Notes: a model not told the origin generated them from the letters alone. 64,000 nucleotides of DNA from JBCCGL01 sp039029275 (GCA_039029275.1 JBCCGL010000014.1:62001-126000); one strand, 5' to 3'; shown: positions 26,096 to 34,882, numbered from the stretch's first letter. Made by a program: numbers and translations.

Positions 26096-26473
26096 TTACG
26101 AAATTTCATCAGTCCGCACGATCAAAAATAGCATTATTAACAAGCCGCTTAAAACCCCGATTGAGGAAATGCCAAGAACTGGCCCCAACGACTGTGCGTT
26201 GAACTTGCCTGCGAACATCAGATAAAGGCCGATTAGCAAAACCACGGAGCTAGCGTGGTGGACGTAGAACTGAAGTTGGGCGACGCCACCAGAAGGGTTT
26301 CCGAGCCAAAGTTTTTGGCATACTCCGTATATAAATGACAATAAGAATCCCACCAGCATGATGTGGGCGTGAGTTACGAATTGACTATGGTCTTTTGATG
26401 CAGCCATGTATATGCCGAGTACCAGACCAACGATTGCGTATACAAAAGATGTGACTAGAAATTTTTTATCCAT
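26096..26473 (-). CDS. Small four-helix membrane protein, His-rich
   Basis: A 125-residue integral membrane protein with helices near residues 6-25, 35-52, 68-88 and 98-120. Conserved-looking histidines occur in T-H-A-H-I-M-L-V-G-F and Y-V-H-H-A-S. This pattern resembles the first helices of heme-copper oxidase or NnrS-type proteins and might bind haem or metal. I know similar stand-alone proteins from marine gammaproteobacteria, but none with an assigned function. The ATG at 26473 is preceded by AGGG-type sequence. An imperfect palindrome at 26490-26527 lies just upstream and could be its operator. Confidence 0.65.
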   Translation of the reverse strand: MDKKFLVTSFVYAIVGLVLGIYMAASKDHSQFVTHAHIMLVGFLLSFIYGVCQKLWLGNPSGGVAQLQFYVHHASSVVLLIGLYLMFAGKFNAQSLGPVLGISSIGVLSGLLIMLFLIVRTDEIS

Positions 26474-26489
26474 CGCTTCACCCTTGGTA

Positions 26490-26527
26490 CGTGTTGAACT
26501 TAAACAGCTTAAGTCAGGTTAACACGT
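26490..26527. repeat. Imperfect palindrome in a gene-poor stretch
   Basis: CGTGTTGAACTTAA and, after ACAGC, TTAAGTCAGGTTAACACG form an imperfect inverted repeat with matching ends (CGTGTT/AACACG) and a TTAA core. It lies upstream of the 125-residue membrane protein gene. The surrounding gap (26474-26808) is otherwise AT-rich; the short open frames in it resemble no protein I know, and I see no RNA gene. Confidence 0.4.
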
Positions 26528-26808
26528 CTGCGGGATGTAGACTGCTAGAATACTTTCTCGTGAGAACTGCGATAGAAAAATATTTTGCGTCGTGCGATGC
26601 GTCAAGCGAAACCGGGCTTGAATATCTGGAACGGGCTGCGACAAGACGTTAGCTTTGTGCGTGACGTCATTATGTATTAAGTTTTGGGGGACTTGGTACA
26701 ACCGATGCTATTTCAAATTCGGCAATTAGTGGTACGAAAAACGCAAATACTTCAGTCATCGCAAAAAGGGTTTGGCGAATTCATCTGTTTCAAAATCGAA
26801 TCGAATTT

Positions 26809-27180
26809 TTACGCAATTTTCAAAAACTTTCCTGCTCTAACTCTATTCGGTAAACACGTTTCCGTCATCACCATACACGGTGTAAGCTTGTCGGCGTAAC
26901 CGATGTCAAAAAGCATCCCCTGCGAAATCTCACCTGCCATTTTTCGCTCAGGCAAATTAACCACAAATAGTGCCTGTTTACCTTCGATCTCGTCAGGATT
27001 ATCCCGTTCTTGTTTTATGCCGCTGAGAATCGAGCGGGCATGATCGCCAAAGTCCACGCTCAGCTTCATCAATTTGTTTGATTTCTCCACTTCCTACACA
27101 TGCATAATTGTTCCAACCCGAATATCCAGTTTTTCCAAATCCGCAAACTCAACTAAATCGTTTATGGGTGCTTGCTTCAT
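26809..27180 (-). pseudogene. CsaA-like tRNA-binding protein interrupted by in-frame TAG
   Basis: Read through, this frame gives a short CsaA/Trbp111-type tRNA-binding (OB-fold) protein. It starts with ATG at 27180 (M-K-Q-A-P-I-N-D-L-V-E-F) and continues L-E-K-L-D-I-R-V-G-T-I-M-H-V. Codon 29 (27094-27096) is TAG, and the same frame then gives E-V-E-K-S-N-K-L-M-K-L-S-V-D-F-G-D-H. It ends with the usual L-P-N-R-V-R-A-G. The first beta strand (D-I-R-V-G-T-I) is cut off from the rest, so a shorter product from GTG 27090 would lack part of the fold. GAG to TAG is the simplest change. Neighbours give no clue to a pathway. Confidence 0.82.
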
Positions 27181-27328
27181 ATATGATGATTTTCAAATAA
27201 TCGCTAATCTGGGTTAAGTCAGATTTTTGGCAACTATTGTTGATACTGGTGATTGATGAATCAGTAATTGTCACACACTAACCCTGATTTTTCTGCGAAA
27301 GTCAAAATTACAGACCTCGAAAACACTG

Positions 27329-28435
27329 TTATTGAATGCGTATTTGTCGCACCGCGAACAATCCATCTGGAGTGTTTATACTTCCGCTGTTTATGAAATT
27401 GACTCGCTTTGAGTCAAAAGCCGCGTGCAGGGAGTTTCCAGCGATATCTTCGATTTGGGAATCTACAAGCAGTTGATAAGGTCCAGCGCTCCATGGGCGT
27501 TTCGGCGCTAGTGTCCATTGACGATCGTTGATCGAAACGTGACCATCGACACGTTCGCCGTGAGCGTCAACGAGTTGAATCATTCGCGGCAGCATGCCGG
27601 CATCCATTATTCTGTCGAACGTAACAGTTAACGAACTTTTTGAATTGCTTGGGGGTGATTCGATATGCCAACGTTGCGGCGAAATTGCGCGACGTTCTGC
27701 GGTATGTACATGAATTATTTTTGATTCGTCTTTACCGATTTCCACGCCCTCTGCGCTTTCCATTAAACCAGAAACAATCAATGTGTAAGTTTGATTTCCG
27801 TTCAAAGGTGTGCCGGCTCGAACGTTCGGCCCTACACCTCGCTTCAGGCGCCCGGGGTCTAGTAATAATGTCAGTCGTCTTTGACTGTTGTCCCACAGTT
27901 CCGTCGCCAAATTCAGGAACGGATCTGCGATCGTCTGACCTGCGCTGTTTTCGATACGAATCTTGTCTCGCGCCTGGCCGCGTGCCATAGGTTCTGAAAA
28001 AGTTAGATAAAGTCTAAGCGTATTTTCGGGTATCTGCGCCGCCGTCGGCGAAACGGACAGGACCCGTGGTGAGGAGTTTTCGCGTTTGTCTATCGTAAAG
28101 CGTGCAAAAACGGGTGCCTCCATCGATGACATGTTCACCCCGACAACGTACTCTTCACCGGCTTTTAATCTAAACCTCGGTGAGAGTCGCAACACATCGG
28201 CGTTGCGAGTTGCGGTAAACAGCATCGAACGACCGGTTGCTGACGAAGCATGACGGAGTTGAATTTCGCCCGACTCAATTTCAGTTGAAAGCACTGTTGT
28301 CGCTTGGAAGCAGCACACAACAACCGCGTTAGCGTTTACATCATAACGCGCAGCGACTTCGGCTTTGAGTCCAAGGGACAAAAACAGTAGCGCGCCAAAC
28401 ACTGCTCGGCGCGCAAGTCTGTGAGCGACGGACAT
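27329..28435 (-). CDS. Secreted protein with SbsA-type Ig-like (Big_5) domains
   Basis: A 368-residue exported protein from the ATG at 28435. The start forms TGATG with the stop of the upstream gene, so the two are translationally coupled. After a signal peptide ending near L-K-A-E-V there are two or three Ig-like modules of the Big_5 type. The clearest is V-L-S-V-S-P-T-A-A-Q-I-P-E-N-T-L-R-L-Y-L, followed by T-F-S-E-P-M; a second begins near S-S-L-T-V-T-F-D-R-I-M-D. Two adjacent cysteines (V-V-V-C-C-F) occur near the N-terminus of the mature protein. Such domains usually bind partners or calcium at the cell surface. Function is unknown, but it must work with the gene upstream. Confidence 0.7.
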   Translation of the reverse strand: MSVAHRLARRAVFGALLFLSLGLKAEVAARYDVNANAVVVCCFQATTVLSTEIESGEIQLRHASSATGRSMLFTATRNADVLRLSPRFRLKAGEEYVVGVNMSSMEAPVFARFTIDKRENSSPRVLSVSPTAAQIPENTLRLYLTFSEPMARGQARDKIRIENSAGQTIADPFLNLATELWDNSQRRLTLLLDPGRLKRGVGPNVRAGTPLNGNQTYTLIVSGLMESAEGVEIGKDESKIIHVHTAERRAISPQRWHIESPPSNSKSSLTVTFDRIMDAGMLPRMIQLVDAHGERVDGHVSINDRQWTLAPKRPWSAGPYQLLVDSQIEDIAGNSLHAAFDSKRVNFINSGSINTPDGLFAVRQIRIQ

Positions 28436-29661
28436 CAATTATATTCAATCGGCGGCGCGGATTTGTAGCCAAATGGGTCAGGCCCGTCGGCCCAATTCAT
28501 TTCCACTACGTGATCTGCGCGATCAAAAAAGAATGGCATTGGCAAGGTATGAAGCTGAATATTGCGCGGGTCTTCTGGACTCTGTCGAACCACTACTGCC
28601 CAAGTGTCATCAACGGTATCCAGATGCAGGGTTCCGCTCATTGGCATGGCATGTTGTTCAACGCCCGCAACTGAGAAGACCGGCTTAACCCCGGTTCCAT
28701 GAGGCATCGGGTCAGCAGTGGCCAATGCGCCCAATGATATTTGCGCTGCGCTGCGATTAGTGTTAGTCACCAAAACGTTGTCTGATTTGTCCCAGGCATT
28801 TGTAAACTGAATGATATCGATTGGTGTGTTGCCGAATCCCATTTCACCAATCATCGTTCCGCGCACTTTGGCGCCGTCTTTTAGATCTTCCAAGGGTATG
28901 CGCACAACGGGCGTACATGCGTAAACCGCAATGAGGGTGGGCTCGCCCTCCAGCTCTACAATCGTTTGTGTAATAACGGGCGCTCGAGTTTCATACTGCG
29001 CGTGTACCGCATGCCAAATTTCAACCGATGTTGTCTGTACGTCGCCAGTAAAGGGGTACGCGATACGACGCAGTTTTGAGCTGAATTCCTCGTTGGAAAT
29101 TCCGGCGACGATAATCTCACCCTTGTGATAATCAATGTCGGTGATGGCGAGATTGTTCAGCGGTTGGCCAAACTCAAGTGTTTCATTCTGCGGAACCGGT
29201 CCAACACTTGTCTTTGTATGTTTGGCTGTACCCAAATCTACAAGCTCAAGTTTTCCTTTGTTAACTGCAAATATGACGGCTTCAGCGTTCGGCCCATGAC
29301 CCCGGTGAACTGATAGAAAGACTTGACGCGTGGCTTTATGCACCACCATGTCGTTGATTTCGACGTCGTGCGGTTCGACGCCCAACTGCGCCGCTATCTC
29401 TCTATCCAGACCGTTGAGAATGGTGCGCCCCTCAAATGTTTGCGCGCGGCCAAGTCGATAATCGGCTTGGTCGCTAAGGTGTTTATCGTTCAGATCAAAC
29501 GCGTGGACAACACCCGCTTTTGAATCGCCTACGAACAGAACATTGTCACTATCAAACGCCAGGGCGCCTGCAGACTTGAGTGGCGAACCGGCTGCGAGTG
29601 CTACTTGCATGCTTGCCATTATCAGTGCGCTGACAGAGATCAAAGAATTGAGTTTTTGCAC
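28435..29661 (-). CDS. Secreted beta-propeller-like protein
   Basis: A 408-residue periplasmic or surface protein with signal peptide M-Q-K-L-N-S-L-I-S-V-S-A and cleavage near A-L-A-A-G. The mature chain has repeated short beta segments such as A-L-A-F-D-S-D-N-V-L-F-V-G-D-S and I-T-D-I-D-Y-H-K-G-E-I-I-V-A-G, spaced as in propeller blades (NHL/SMP-30-like). No catalytic or metal motif is certain. It is the first gene of a coupled pair with the Ig-like protein and is divergent from a LysR gene 100 bp away that may control both. I do not recognise a characterised homologue. Confidence 0.65.
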   Translation of the reverse strand: MQKLNSLISVSALIMASMQVALAAGSPLKSAGALAFDSDNVLFVGDSKAGVVHAFDLNDKHLSDQADYRLGRAQTFEGRTILNGLDREIAAQLGVEPHDVEINDMVVHKATRQVFLSVHRGHGPNAEAVIFAVNKGKLELVDLGTAKHTKTSVGPVPQNETLEFGQPLNNLAITDIDYHKGEIIVAGISNEEFSSKLRRIAYPFTGDVQTTSVEIWHAVHAQYETRAPVITQTIVELEGEPTLIAVYACTPVVRIPLEDLKDGAKVRGTMIGEMGFGNTPIDIIQFTNAWDKSDNVLVTNTNRSAAQISLGALATADPMPHGTGVKPVFSVAGVEQHAMPMSGTLHLDTVDDTWAVVVRQSPEDPRNIQLHTLPMPFFFDRADHVVEMNWADGPDPFGYKSAPPIEYN

Positions 29662-29761
29662 CTAAGGCTCCGTTTGTATTTCGACGTGCACACTATAATC
29701 GTTGCCCCAATTCGAATAGTTGCTAATATTCGCCCGGCTTGTTCTAGTTTGGAGAACGAAG

Positions 29762-30646
29762 ATGGGGCAGCTAGAAGACCTTCGCGTATTCGTCGCCATT
29801 GTCGATAGCAACGGAATCTCTCGAGCCGCAGAGGAATTGCACATCGCCAAATCGGCGGTTAGCCGAAGGCTGAGTCAGTTGGAAGACCGCTACGAGGTGC
29901 GCTTAATCGATCGAGAACGCGGTGCCTGGATGCTGACCGACGCAGGTCGAGAGCTTTATCAGCGTGCGCTGCGCCTGGTTAACGAAAGCGATGAATTGGA
30001 TGCAGATTTCAAGCAGCCCGCTTTTGTGTTGGCCGGGCCACTGGCCGTATCCGTACCCGCAGAGTTCGGCCTGGCGTTTCTGCAAGCGACGTTGGTGGAC
30101 TTTCAGACTCGCCATCCAGAAATACAGTTTTCCGTCGATTTCGACGATCGCCGGGTCGATCTTGACCGAGAAAACTATGACATCGCAATTCGTATCACCG
30201 ATACATTAGATTCCGAACTTGTTGAGCAGCCCTTGGGTAAAATGTGTCGAGGTCTTTTTGCGAGCCCGGAATATATTAAAGGCGCAGGTATGCCGCGAAC
30301 GTTCGAAGAACTCGCAGCCCATCGACTCTTGTACTACGGCAAAGAACGACGGTGTGAATGGGTTTTTGGAAAAGGGCAAGAAGAACGCAAACTGACTTTC
30401 ACTCCAGCGCTTAACTCTAACAGTGGCCAGTTTCTTTATCAGGCTACATTGCATGGCCTTGGTATTTCAAGATTGCCACTCTTCATCGCAAACGAGGCGA
30501 AGCAGGATGGACGGTTAATCACGCTATTGCCTGAACTACAGATTCGTACTTATTCGATCAGTCTTGTTTATCCGTCCAATCGCAGAGTCAATCAACGAAT
30601 GCGCGTATTCGCTAAAGAGATGTCGCTAGCCTGTGAAGCGCTTTAG
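29762..30646 (+). CDS. LysR-type transcriptional regulator
   Basis: A 294-residue LysR regulator of the CrgA/AaeR-like group, starting at ATG 29762 (M-G-Q-L-E-D-L-R-V-F-V-A-I-V-D). The winged helix is intact: G-I-S-R-A-A-E-E-L-H-I-A-K-S-A-V-S-R-R-L. The effector domain shows P-A-E-F-G-L-A-F-L and D-I-A-I-R-I-T-D. An in-frame start at 29720 is possible but adds atypical residues. The divergent secreted pair across a 100-bp spacer is the probable target. Confidence 0.9.
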   Translation: MGQLEDLRVFVAIVDSNGISRAAEELHIAKSAVSRRLSQLEDRYEVRLIDRERGAWMLTDAGRELYQRALRLVNESDELDADFKQPAFVLAGPLAVSVPAEFGLAFLQATLVDFQTRHPEIQFSVDFDDRRVDLDRENYDIAIRITDTLDSELVEQPLGKMCRGLFASPEYIKGAGMPRTFEELAAHRLLYYGKERRCEWVFGKGQEERKLTFTPALNSNSGQFLYQATLHGLGISRLPLFIANEAKQDGRLITLLPELQIRTYSISLVYPSNRRVNQRMRVFAKEMSLACEAL

Positions 30647-30727
30647 AAGTCGCGGCGCGCTAAAACGCAACGCCGCTGTATATTCTGTACCGTGTTTGCT
30701 AAGAATGGATGATGTGAGAGTCAGCAC

Positions 30728-31099
30728 TCAACGTTTATTGATCGCCCAGATTCCGGGGCCTTTCGCCGCCATATACAGGAATGCGAAACTGTAAAACGCG
30801 GTAATTTCACCACCGTTCGCAATTGGAAACGGATGGTTTAGGCCGTGTACCAGCCAATAACCCACCGCCATTGTTCCGCTGGCGATGAACGCGGCGAATC
30901 GGGAATAGAATCCAACTATAATCAAAGCGCCCGCCACTATTTCAATAATGCCAGCAGCGGTACTCATCGGGTTTAAATCGTATGGAAACGAAATTGGAAA
31001 ACTGAACAACTTTTGCGTTCCGTGGCATAAAAATAGAAACCCGGTCACCACTCGGAAAGCTGCGTAGGTTTGCTCAGTGAAGCTGTTCAAAATATTCAT
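30728..31099 (-). CDS. DoxX family membrane protein
   Basis: A 123-residue four-helix membrane protein of the DoxX family. Marks are the first-helix R-V-V-T-G-F-L-F-L-C-H-G-T-Q-K-L-F, the central G-I-I-E-I-V-A-G-A-L-I-I-V-G-F and the late G-Y-W-L-V-H-G. DoxX-like proteins are linked to quinone or thiosulfate metabolism and oxidative stress, but small solitary members are uncharacterised. A GGAGGA run before the ATG at 31099 is a strong ribosome site. The SagB-type gene on the same strand lies 114 bp downstream. Confidence 0.85.
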   Translation of the reverse strand: MNILNSFTEQTYAAFRVVTGFLFLCHGTQKLFSFPISFPYDLNPMSTAAGIIEIVAGALIIVGFYSRFAAFIASGTMAVGYWLVHGLNHPFPIANGGEITAFYSFAFLYMAAKGPGIWAINKR

Positions 31100-31212
31100 A
31101 ATATCCTCCTCAAGTTAAAAAATACCTATTTCGTTGGTAACACTGAATAAAGTAGATGACATAATGTGTAGCAATTTCGCAGACAGAATGCGTATGTGAG
31201 TTAAGCGAAATA

Positions 31213-31830
31213 TTATTTGCGTTTACCAATACAAATCAGTGCTGTTGGTTTAATTGACTCATTAACGCCCAATAATTTTTGTACTTTCTCATCGTCGAAT
31301 CCCCCGACCAAAACTGCGCCTAAATCAATACAACTCGCTTGTAGCTGAACATTTTGTGCGATCGACCCTGCTTCCAAGTAAATATAGCGGTCGCCTCTTT
31401 TGCCGCGTGGCGGCTGTTCGAAAAAATGAGTTTTCATCAGTTCAAAATCAGCAGTTAAGACCAGGATCATCGCTGCTTCAAGCCCCCATGGTTGGTGATC
31501 AATCGCTGCACTAAAAAATTCTTTTCGAAAATCTTTTTTAGTCTTTAAGTCGAGAGAGTGTTCGTGTGAGCAATATTGAAAAATTCCCGGAGATAAGTCA
31601 GATATATTTACCACGACAACATATATTTGGCTCGGGTACTGGGCGCCAGCTGACGGTGTGGTTCGTTTGTTTTCGGAACCGGTTAGTCCTTGCGCTGCCC
31701 ACAGTAAAACGGATATTTCACGTAAGTCAATCGATGCTTCTGAAAATTCTCGATAACTCCTGCGCTTTGCAATAACGCTGTTTAGCGACTTGGTATTTGT
31801 GGTATCTGGAGGAGGAAGGTCAATTTTCAT
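31213..31830 (-). CDS. SagB/ThcOx-type nitroreductase-fold oxidoreductase
   Basis: A 205-residue FMN oxidoreductase of the SagB/ThcOx branch of the nitroreductase fold. Family features are S-V-I-A-K-R-R-S-Y-R-E-F-S, L-L-W-A-A-Q-G-L-T-G, the T-P-S-A-G-A-Q-Y-P-S FMN segment, and E-A-G-S-I-A-Q-N-V-Q-L-Q-A. In bacteriocin clusters such enzymes oxidise thiazolines or oxazolines, but no YcaO, precursor peptide or exporter is nearby, so it is probably a stand-alone oxidase. Start ATG 31830. The base composition around it is more AT-rich than in the flanking conserved parts. Confidence 0.85.
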   Translation of the reverse strand: MKIDLPPPDTTNTKSLNSVIAKRRSYREFSEASIDLREISVLLWAAQGLTGSENKRTTPSAGAQYPSQIYVVVVNISDLSPGIFQYCSHEHSLDLKTKKDFRKEFFSAAIDHQPWGLEAAMILVLTADFELMKTHFFEQPPRGKRGDRYIYLEAGSIAQNVQLQASCIDLGAVLVGGFDDEKVQKLLGVNESIKPTALICIGKRK

Positions 31831-31974
31831 TGCGTATTTTGATTTTTTGTACCTGTGCTTTTGGCTTAGCGGTGCCAGCGCCGATTTTCAGTGCCTTGTG
31901 AGCGAACTTGAATTGCGCATAAGTGATACCCGCTGATGTGAGTCTTCTTTAATCAGACAAAAAATTCAGAGAGA

Positions 31975-33237
31975 TCACGGCTCTGACCGTTTCCCGGTAA
32001 TTAATCGCGCACCGCGACCGTAGGTGACATATTGTCTTAACCAGTTCAATGCAACCAGAATTGGACTTCGCACGCCAATAAGGAAATAGATGTGCGCGAT
32101 CCCCCAAATCCACCAGGCGACGAGTCCGGTAAGCCGCATAAATGGCAATTCTATCACGGCAGATTTTCGTCCAATGGTTGCCAGATTACCACTATGGCGA
32201 TAGCGAAATACGGTGGGCGGAGATTGTCCGGTTATGCGTGATTGGATCAGCCCTGCAACAAACCGCCCTTGCTGTTTTGCGGCAGGCGCAATCCCCGGCA
32301 CTGGCGCACCCTGATCATCGTTAACGGCTGCAGTGTCGCCAATAACAAATACGTTGGGATATCCAGCAATGGACAGATCGTCTTGCACCAGCGCTCTTCC
32401 CGCAGAATCGCTTTCCACACCCAGCCACTGTGCTGCAGGCGATGCTGCGACGCCCGCTGCCCACAACACTGTTGCCGAGGGGATTTGGGTCTCAGCGACA
32501 ACAACGCCGTCGCTGTCGCACAGGGTAACGGCGTCACCAAGACGTACGTCGACCCCGAGCGATTCAAGCGAACGTCTGGCGTAATCAGAAAGTTCCTGCG
32601 GCATGGCGGGCAAAACCCGCAGGCCTGCCTCGATCAATATCACCCGAGCGCTGCGCGAATCAATATGTCGAAAATCGGAAGCCAGCGTCCATTTCGCCAG
32701 TTCCGCAATCGTGCCGGCCAGTTCCACACCGGTTGGCCCTGCACCGACGACCACAAATGTGAGTAGACGCTGGCGCTCGCTTTCCTCATCTGTCATTTCG
32801 GCTTTTTCGAAGGCGAGCAGAACACGCTGCCGGATCAGCGTTGCATCGTCGATGCTTTTAAGACCTGGCGCAAACGCCTCCCATTCTTGATGGCCAAAAT
32901 AGGCATGTCGGGCTCCGGTGGCGAGTATCAAATAATCAAACGGAATCCTGCGTGCTTTAGTTACGACATTGTTTGTATCAAGGTCCACATCGCAAACCTC
33001 GTCGAGAAGCACCGTGACATTTTTTTGATCACTCAAAATGCCGCGAATTGGCCAGGCAATATCAGACGGTGCCAGACCCGCAGTCGCTACCTGATAGAGC
33101 AGCGGCTGAAACAAGTGATAATTCTGCCGATCAATCAGCGTTATATTGACGTCGGTTTTTCGTAGACCCAAGGTAGTGAAGAGTCCACCGAAACCTGCGC
33201 CTACTACAACAACTTGAGGCTTATCGGGGTTTTTCAT
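31975..33237 (-). CDS. Type II NADH dehydrogenase (NDH-2) / NAD(P)-FAD oxidoreductase
   Basis: A 420-residue monotopic flavoprotein that would pass electrons from NADH to quinone without proton pumping. It has the FAD site V-V-V-G-A-G-F-G-G-L, the quinone-side Q-P-L-L-Y-Q-V-A-T-A-G-L, the NAD site V-V-V-G-A-G-P-T-G-V-E-L-A-G, and F-V-I-G-D-T-A-A. A hydrophobic C-terminal tail (L-V-A-W-W-I-W-G-I-A-H-I-Y-F-L-I) anchors it to the membrane. ATG at 33237 is preferred over a TTG four codons upstream. It lies alone between SagB-type and Spy-like genes. Confidence 0.9.
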   Translation of the reverse strand: MKNPDKPQVVVVGAGFGGLFTTLGLRKTDVNITLIDRQNYHLFQPLLYQVATAGLAPSDIAWPIRGILSDQKNVTVLLDEVCDVDLDTNNVVTKARRIPFDYLILATGARHAYFGHQEWEAFAPGLKSIDDATLIRQRVLLAFEKAEMTDEESERQRLLTFVVVGAGPTGVELAGTIAELAKWTLASDFRHIDSRSARVILIEAGLRVLPAMPQELSDYARRSLESLGVDVRLGDAVTLCDSDGVVVAETQIPSATVLWAAGVAASPAAQWLGVESDSAGRALVQDDLSIAGYPNVFVIGDTAAVNDDQGAPVPGIAPAAKQQGRFVAGLIQSRITGQSPPTVFRYRHSGNLATIGRKSAVIELPFMRLTGLVAWWIWGIAHIYFLIGVRSPILVALNWLRQYVTYGRGARLITGKRSEP

Positions 33238-33319
33238 TAATGTCGCCAAATGTGTGCACCAGAGGCCAAACGCGAGACCGTATGGTCTGCGATTGTGACT
33301 GGGCTAATTCTAAAGTACT

Positions 33320-33850
33320 TCAATGTGCGTGATTGTGGTTTCCGCTTCCACTTGAATACCCCCGAAGAGAGTCGTACATCTTTACTTGATGATGAGACAG
33401 AACATTTTTCATCTTCAGATGAGCAAGTAAGTGAGTACCGCGAAGCATTGCTCTGGTTTTGCCAATTTTTAAGAGCAGGGGATCGAGTGTCGAGGCTGAT
33501 ATCTGCTTACTCGAAAAAAGTATATCCAGCTCTTCTTCGTATTTTACAAGCTGAGTTCCAAGGTAAATTGCTTTTTCGCGCATCTTTTCAAATATTAGAT
33601 TTGTTTGTTCAATCTGATGCGCAGACAGGTGTAGTTGCTCAGTCAAATCGAGCACATGCCGAGGCCCCGGGTAGTGATTAAGCTCTGCCGCTTTAGCAAA
33701 GCCCATGCCGTGACCTTTCAGCAACGCAGCAATCTCATCAGGTGCAAGTGATTTGATATTTTTTGTTTCCTCTCCCGCATAAGGGGATTGTGTGGAGGCC
33801 AAGGATAGATTCGCGCCGACGAAAAACAGGATGGCAAATATCAGTCTCAT
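33320..33850 (-). CDS. Spy/CpxP-like periplasmic protein
   Basis: A 176-residue exported protein from the ATG at 33850, with signal peptide M-R-L-I-F-A-I-L-F-F-V-G-A-N-L-S-L-A-S. The mature part has the Spy/CpxP/heavy-metal-sensor pattern: P-R-H-V-L-D-L-T-E-Q-L-H-L-S, then long helices (Q-I-E-Q-T-N-L-I-F-E-K-M), and a His-rich C-terminus (G-N-H-N-H-A-H) that may bind metal. An upstream ATG at 33928 overlaps the RidA stop by 4 nt and would add 26 residues before the signal peptide; coupling may therefore occur. Probable role: periplasmic chaperone or metal stress protein. Confidence 0.7.
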   Translation of the reverse strand: MRLIFAILFFVGANLSLASTQSPYAGEETKNIKSLAPDEIAALLKGHGMGFAKAAELNHYPGPRHVLDLTEQLHLSAHQIEQTNLIFEKMREKAIYLGTQLVKYEEELDILFSSKQISASTLDPLLLKIGKTRAMLRGTHLLAHLKMKNVLSHHQVKMYDSLRGYSSGSGNHNHAH

Positions 33851-33924
33851 ATCAATTTTCCTACGTATCGTAATACCCGACATCAGCGCCAAACCGACTG
33901 CGCGTTTTTGCTCGCCGGCATTGC

Positions 33925-34332
33925 TCATTTTCGATCATAAGGAACCACTGCGATCGGAGTGAGTTCTACCAGAAAATCCTCGTGGCCAAGACCAGCTACC
34001 CTAACAGAGGTGCTGACAGGAGGGTTCTCTTGCGTGAGGAATTCGTTTCGAACCGACTGTATCTTAGGTAAATCTTCCAGATAGAGACAATACGTGGTGA
34101 TGGACACAATATCCTCAAGTTTTCCACCGACTTCATTCAGAAGAGATTCGATGTTTCGAAAGCACTGTCGCGTTTGTTCCGCGACATCACCTCTACCGAC
34201 TATATTTTCTTCCGCATCCCAGGCGACTTGCCCGGTTAAGTAGATGAGGTTTCCTGCGGGTGGAATGACACCCATGCTAAAACCACGTCCGCGAGATTTC
34301 CATACCGATTCCGATTCAAAAGATTTACGCAT
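33925..34332 (-). CDS. RidA family (Rid/YjgF) protein
   Basis: A 135-residue RidA-like protein, expected to be a trimer that hydrolyses enamine/imine intermediates from PLP or flavin enzymes. Visible parts are the strand G-N-L-I-Y-L-T-G-Q-V-A-W-D, the helix Q-T-R-Q-C-F-R-N-I-E-S-L-L, and the C-terminal P-P-V-S-T-S-V-R-V-A-G-L, where the arginine binds the substrate carboxylate. It precedes the Spy-like gene with a 4-nt start/stop overlap (alternative start). A second RidA gene is at 47623. Here the nearest flavin amine oxidase is at 36154. Confidence 0.88.
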   Translation of the reverse strand: MRKSFESESVWKSRGRGFSMGVIPPAGNLIYLTGQVAWDAEENIVGRGDVAEQTRQCFRNIESLLNEVGGKLEDIVSITTYCLYLEDLPKIQSVRNEFLTQENPPVSTSVRVAGLGHEDFLVELTPIAVVPYDRK

Positions 34333-34414
34333 GCGAAGATTCAGTTAGTGCCTCAATTTAGGGGTCCAGCGAGAAAGCGCAATCGAAAGCGCGAACTTAA
34401 GCGGTATAGTTCTT

Positions 34415-34882
34415 TCAAACGTCTATCTCTCTCACTGAGCGATTGATTTCGTCCTGGCACGATTTGTCGATTTCTATCTTTTTTCCGTCATCCATCTTTT
34501 GGTCAACAGACGTTGTCTCGACCACGTACATCGGCTTCGCAGAGAGTAGCGAAAACGGAATGTTATAAACAACCCCGCTGTTCTCATCAGACCACGTGAA
34601 GACCACATGTGGCGGTACGTCTGTTTGGTGATGAAACCAGGTGCCTCTTATCTTTTGAATTTCTCCCACAAAATACTGATCCATGCATTCGGGAATAGTC
34701 ATTTCCAGATTCTTCGCCTGAAACGTTCGAGTAACCACATCGAATTTTACGGGTTGCACATATTCGGGAATTTCGAGGATAAATCCTTTCTCGTCCATTT
34801 CCAGCTCGGCATTGTCGTGTGCGAGACACATCTTCGCGAATAAAAGTATCAGTACTAATCCAATTCCAACGATTTTTTTCAT
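34415..34882 (-). CDS. Secreted hypothetical protein
   Basis: A 155-residue exported protein. The N-terminus M-K-K-I-V-G-I-G-L-V-L-I-L-L-F-A-K-M is a signal peptide, probably cleaved after C-L-A-H or near it; the Cys is not in a convincing lipobox. The mature chain is acidic, with two cysteines (E-C-M-D and S-C-Q-D) that could pair. No domain is recognised. The 264 bp between this gene and the Rieske remnant at 35147 look non-coding. Confidence 0.6.
   Translation of the reverse strand: MKKIVGIGLVLILLFAKMCLAHDNAELEMDEKGFILEIPEYVQPVKFDVVTRTFQAKNLEMTIPECMDQYFVGEIQKIRGTWFHHQTDVPPHVVFTWSDENSGVVYNIPFSLLSAKPMYVVETTSVDQKMDDGKKIEIDKSCQDEINRSVREIDV

Noticed and set aside
22131..27180. Genome-wide recoding of TAG as a sense codon
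   Set aside because: Several intact genes end in TAG at exactly the family-expected position (2OG oxygenase, alr, ytoQ, ribH2, mmgE), so TAG is a working stop here.
31213..31830. Thiazole/oxazole-modified peptide cluster around the SagB-like gene
   Set aside because: No YcaO, E1-like protein, exporter or Cys/Ser/Thr-rich precursor peptide is found within several kb.
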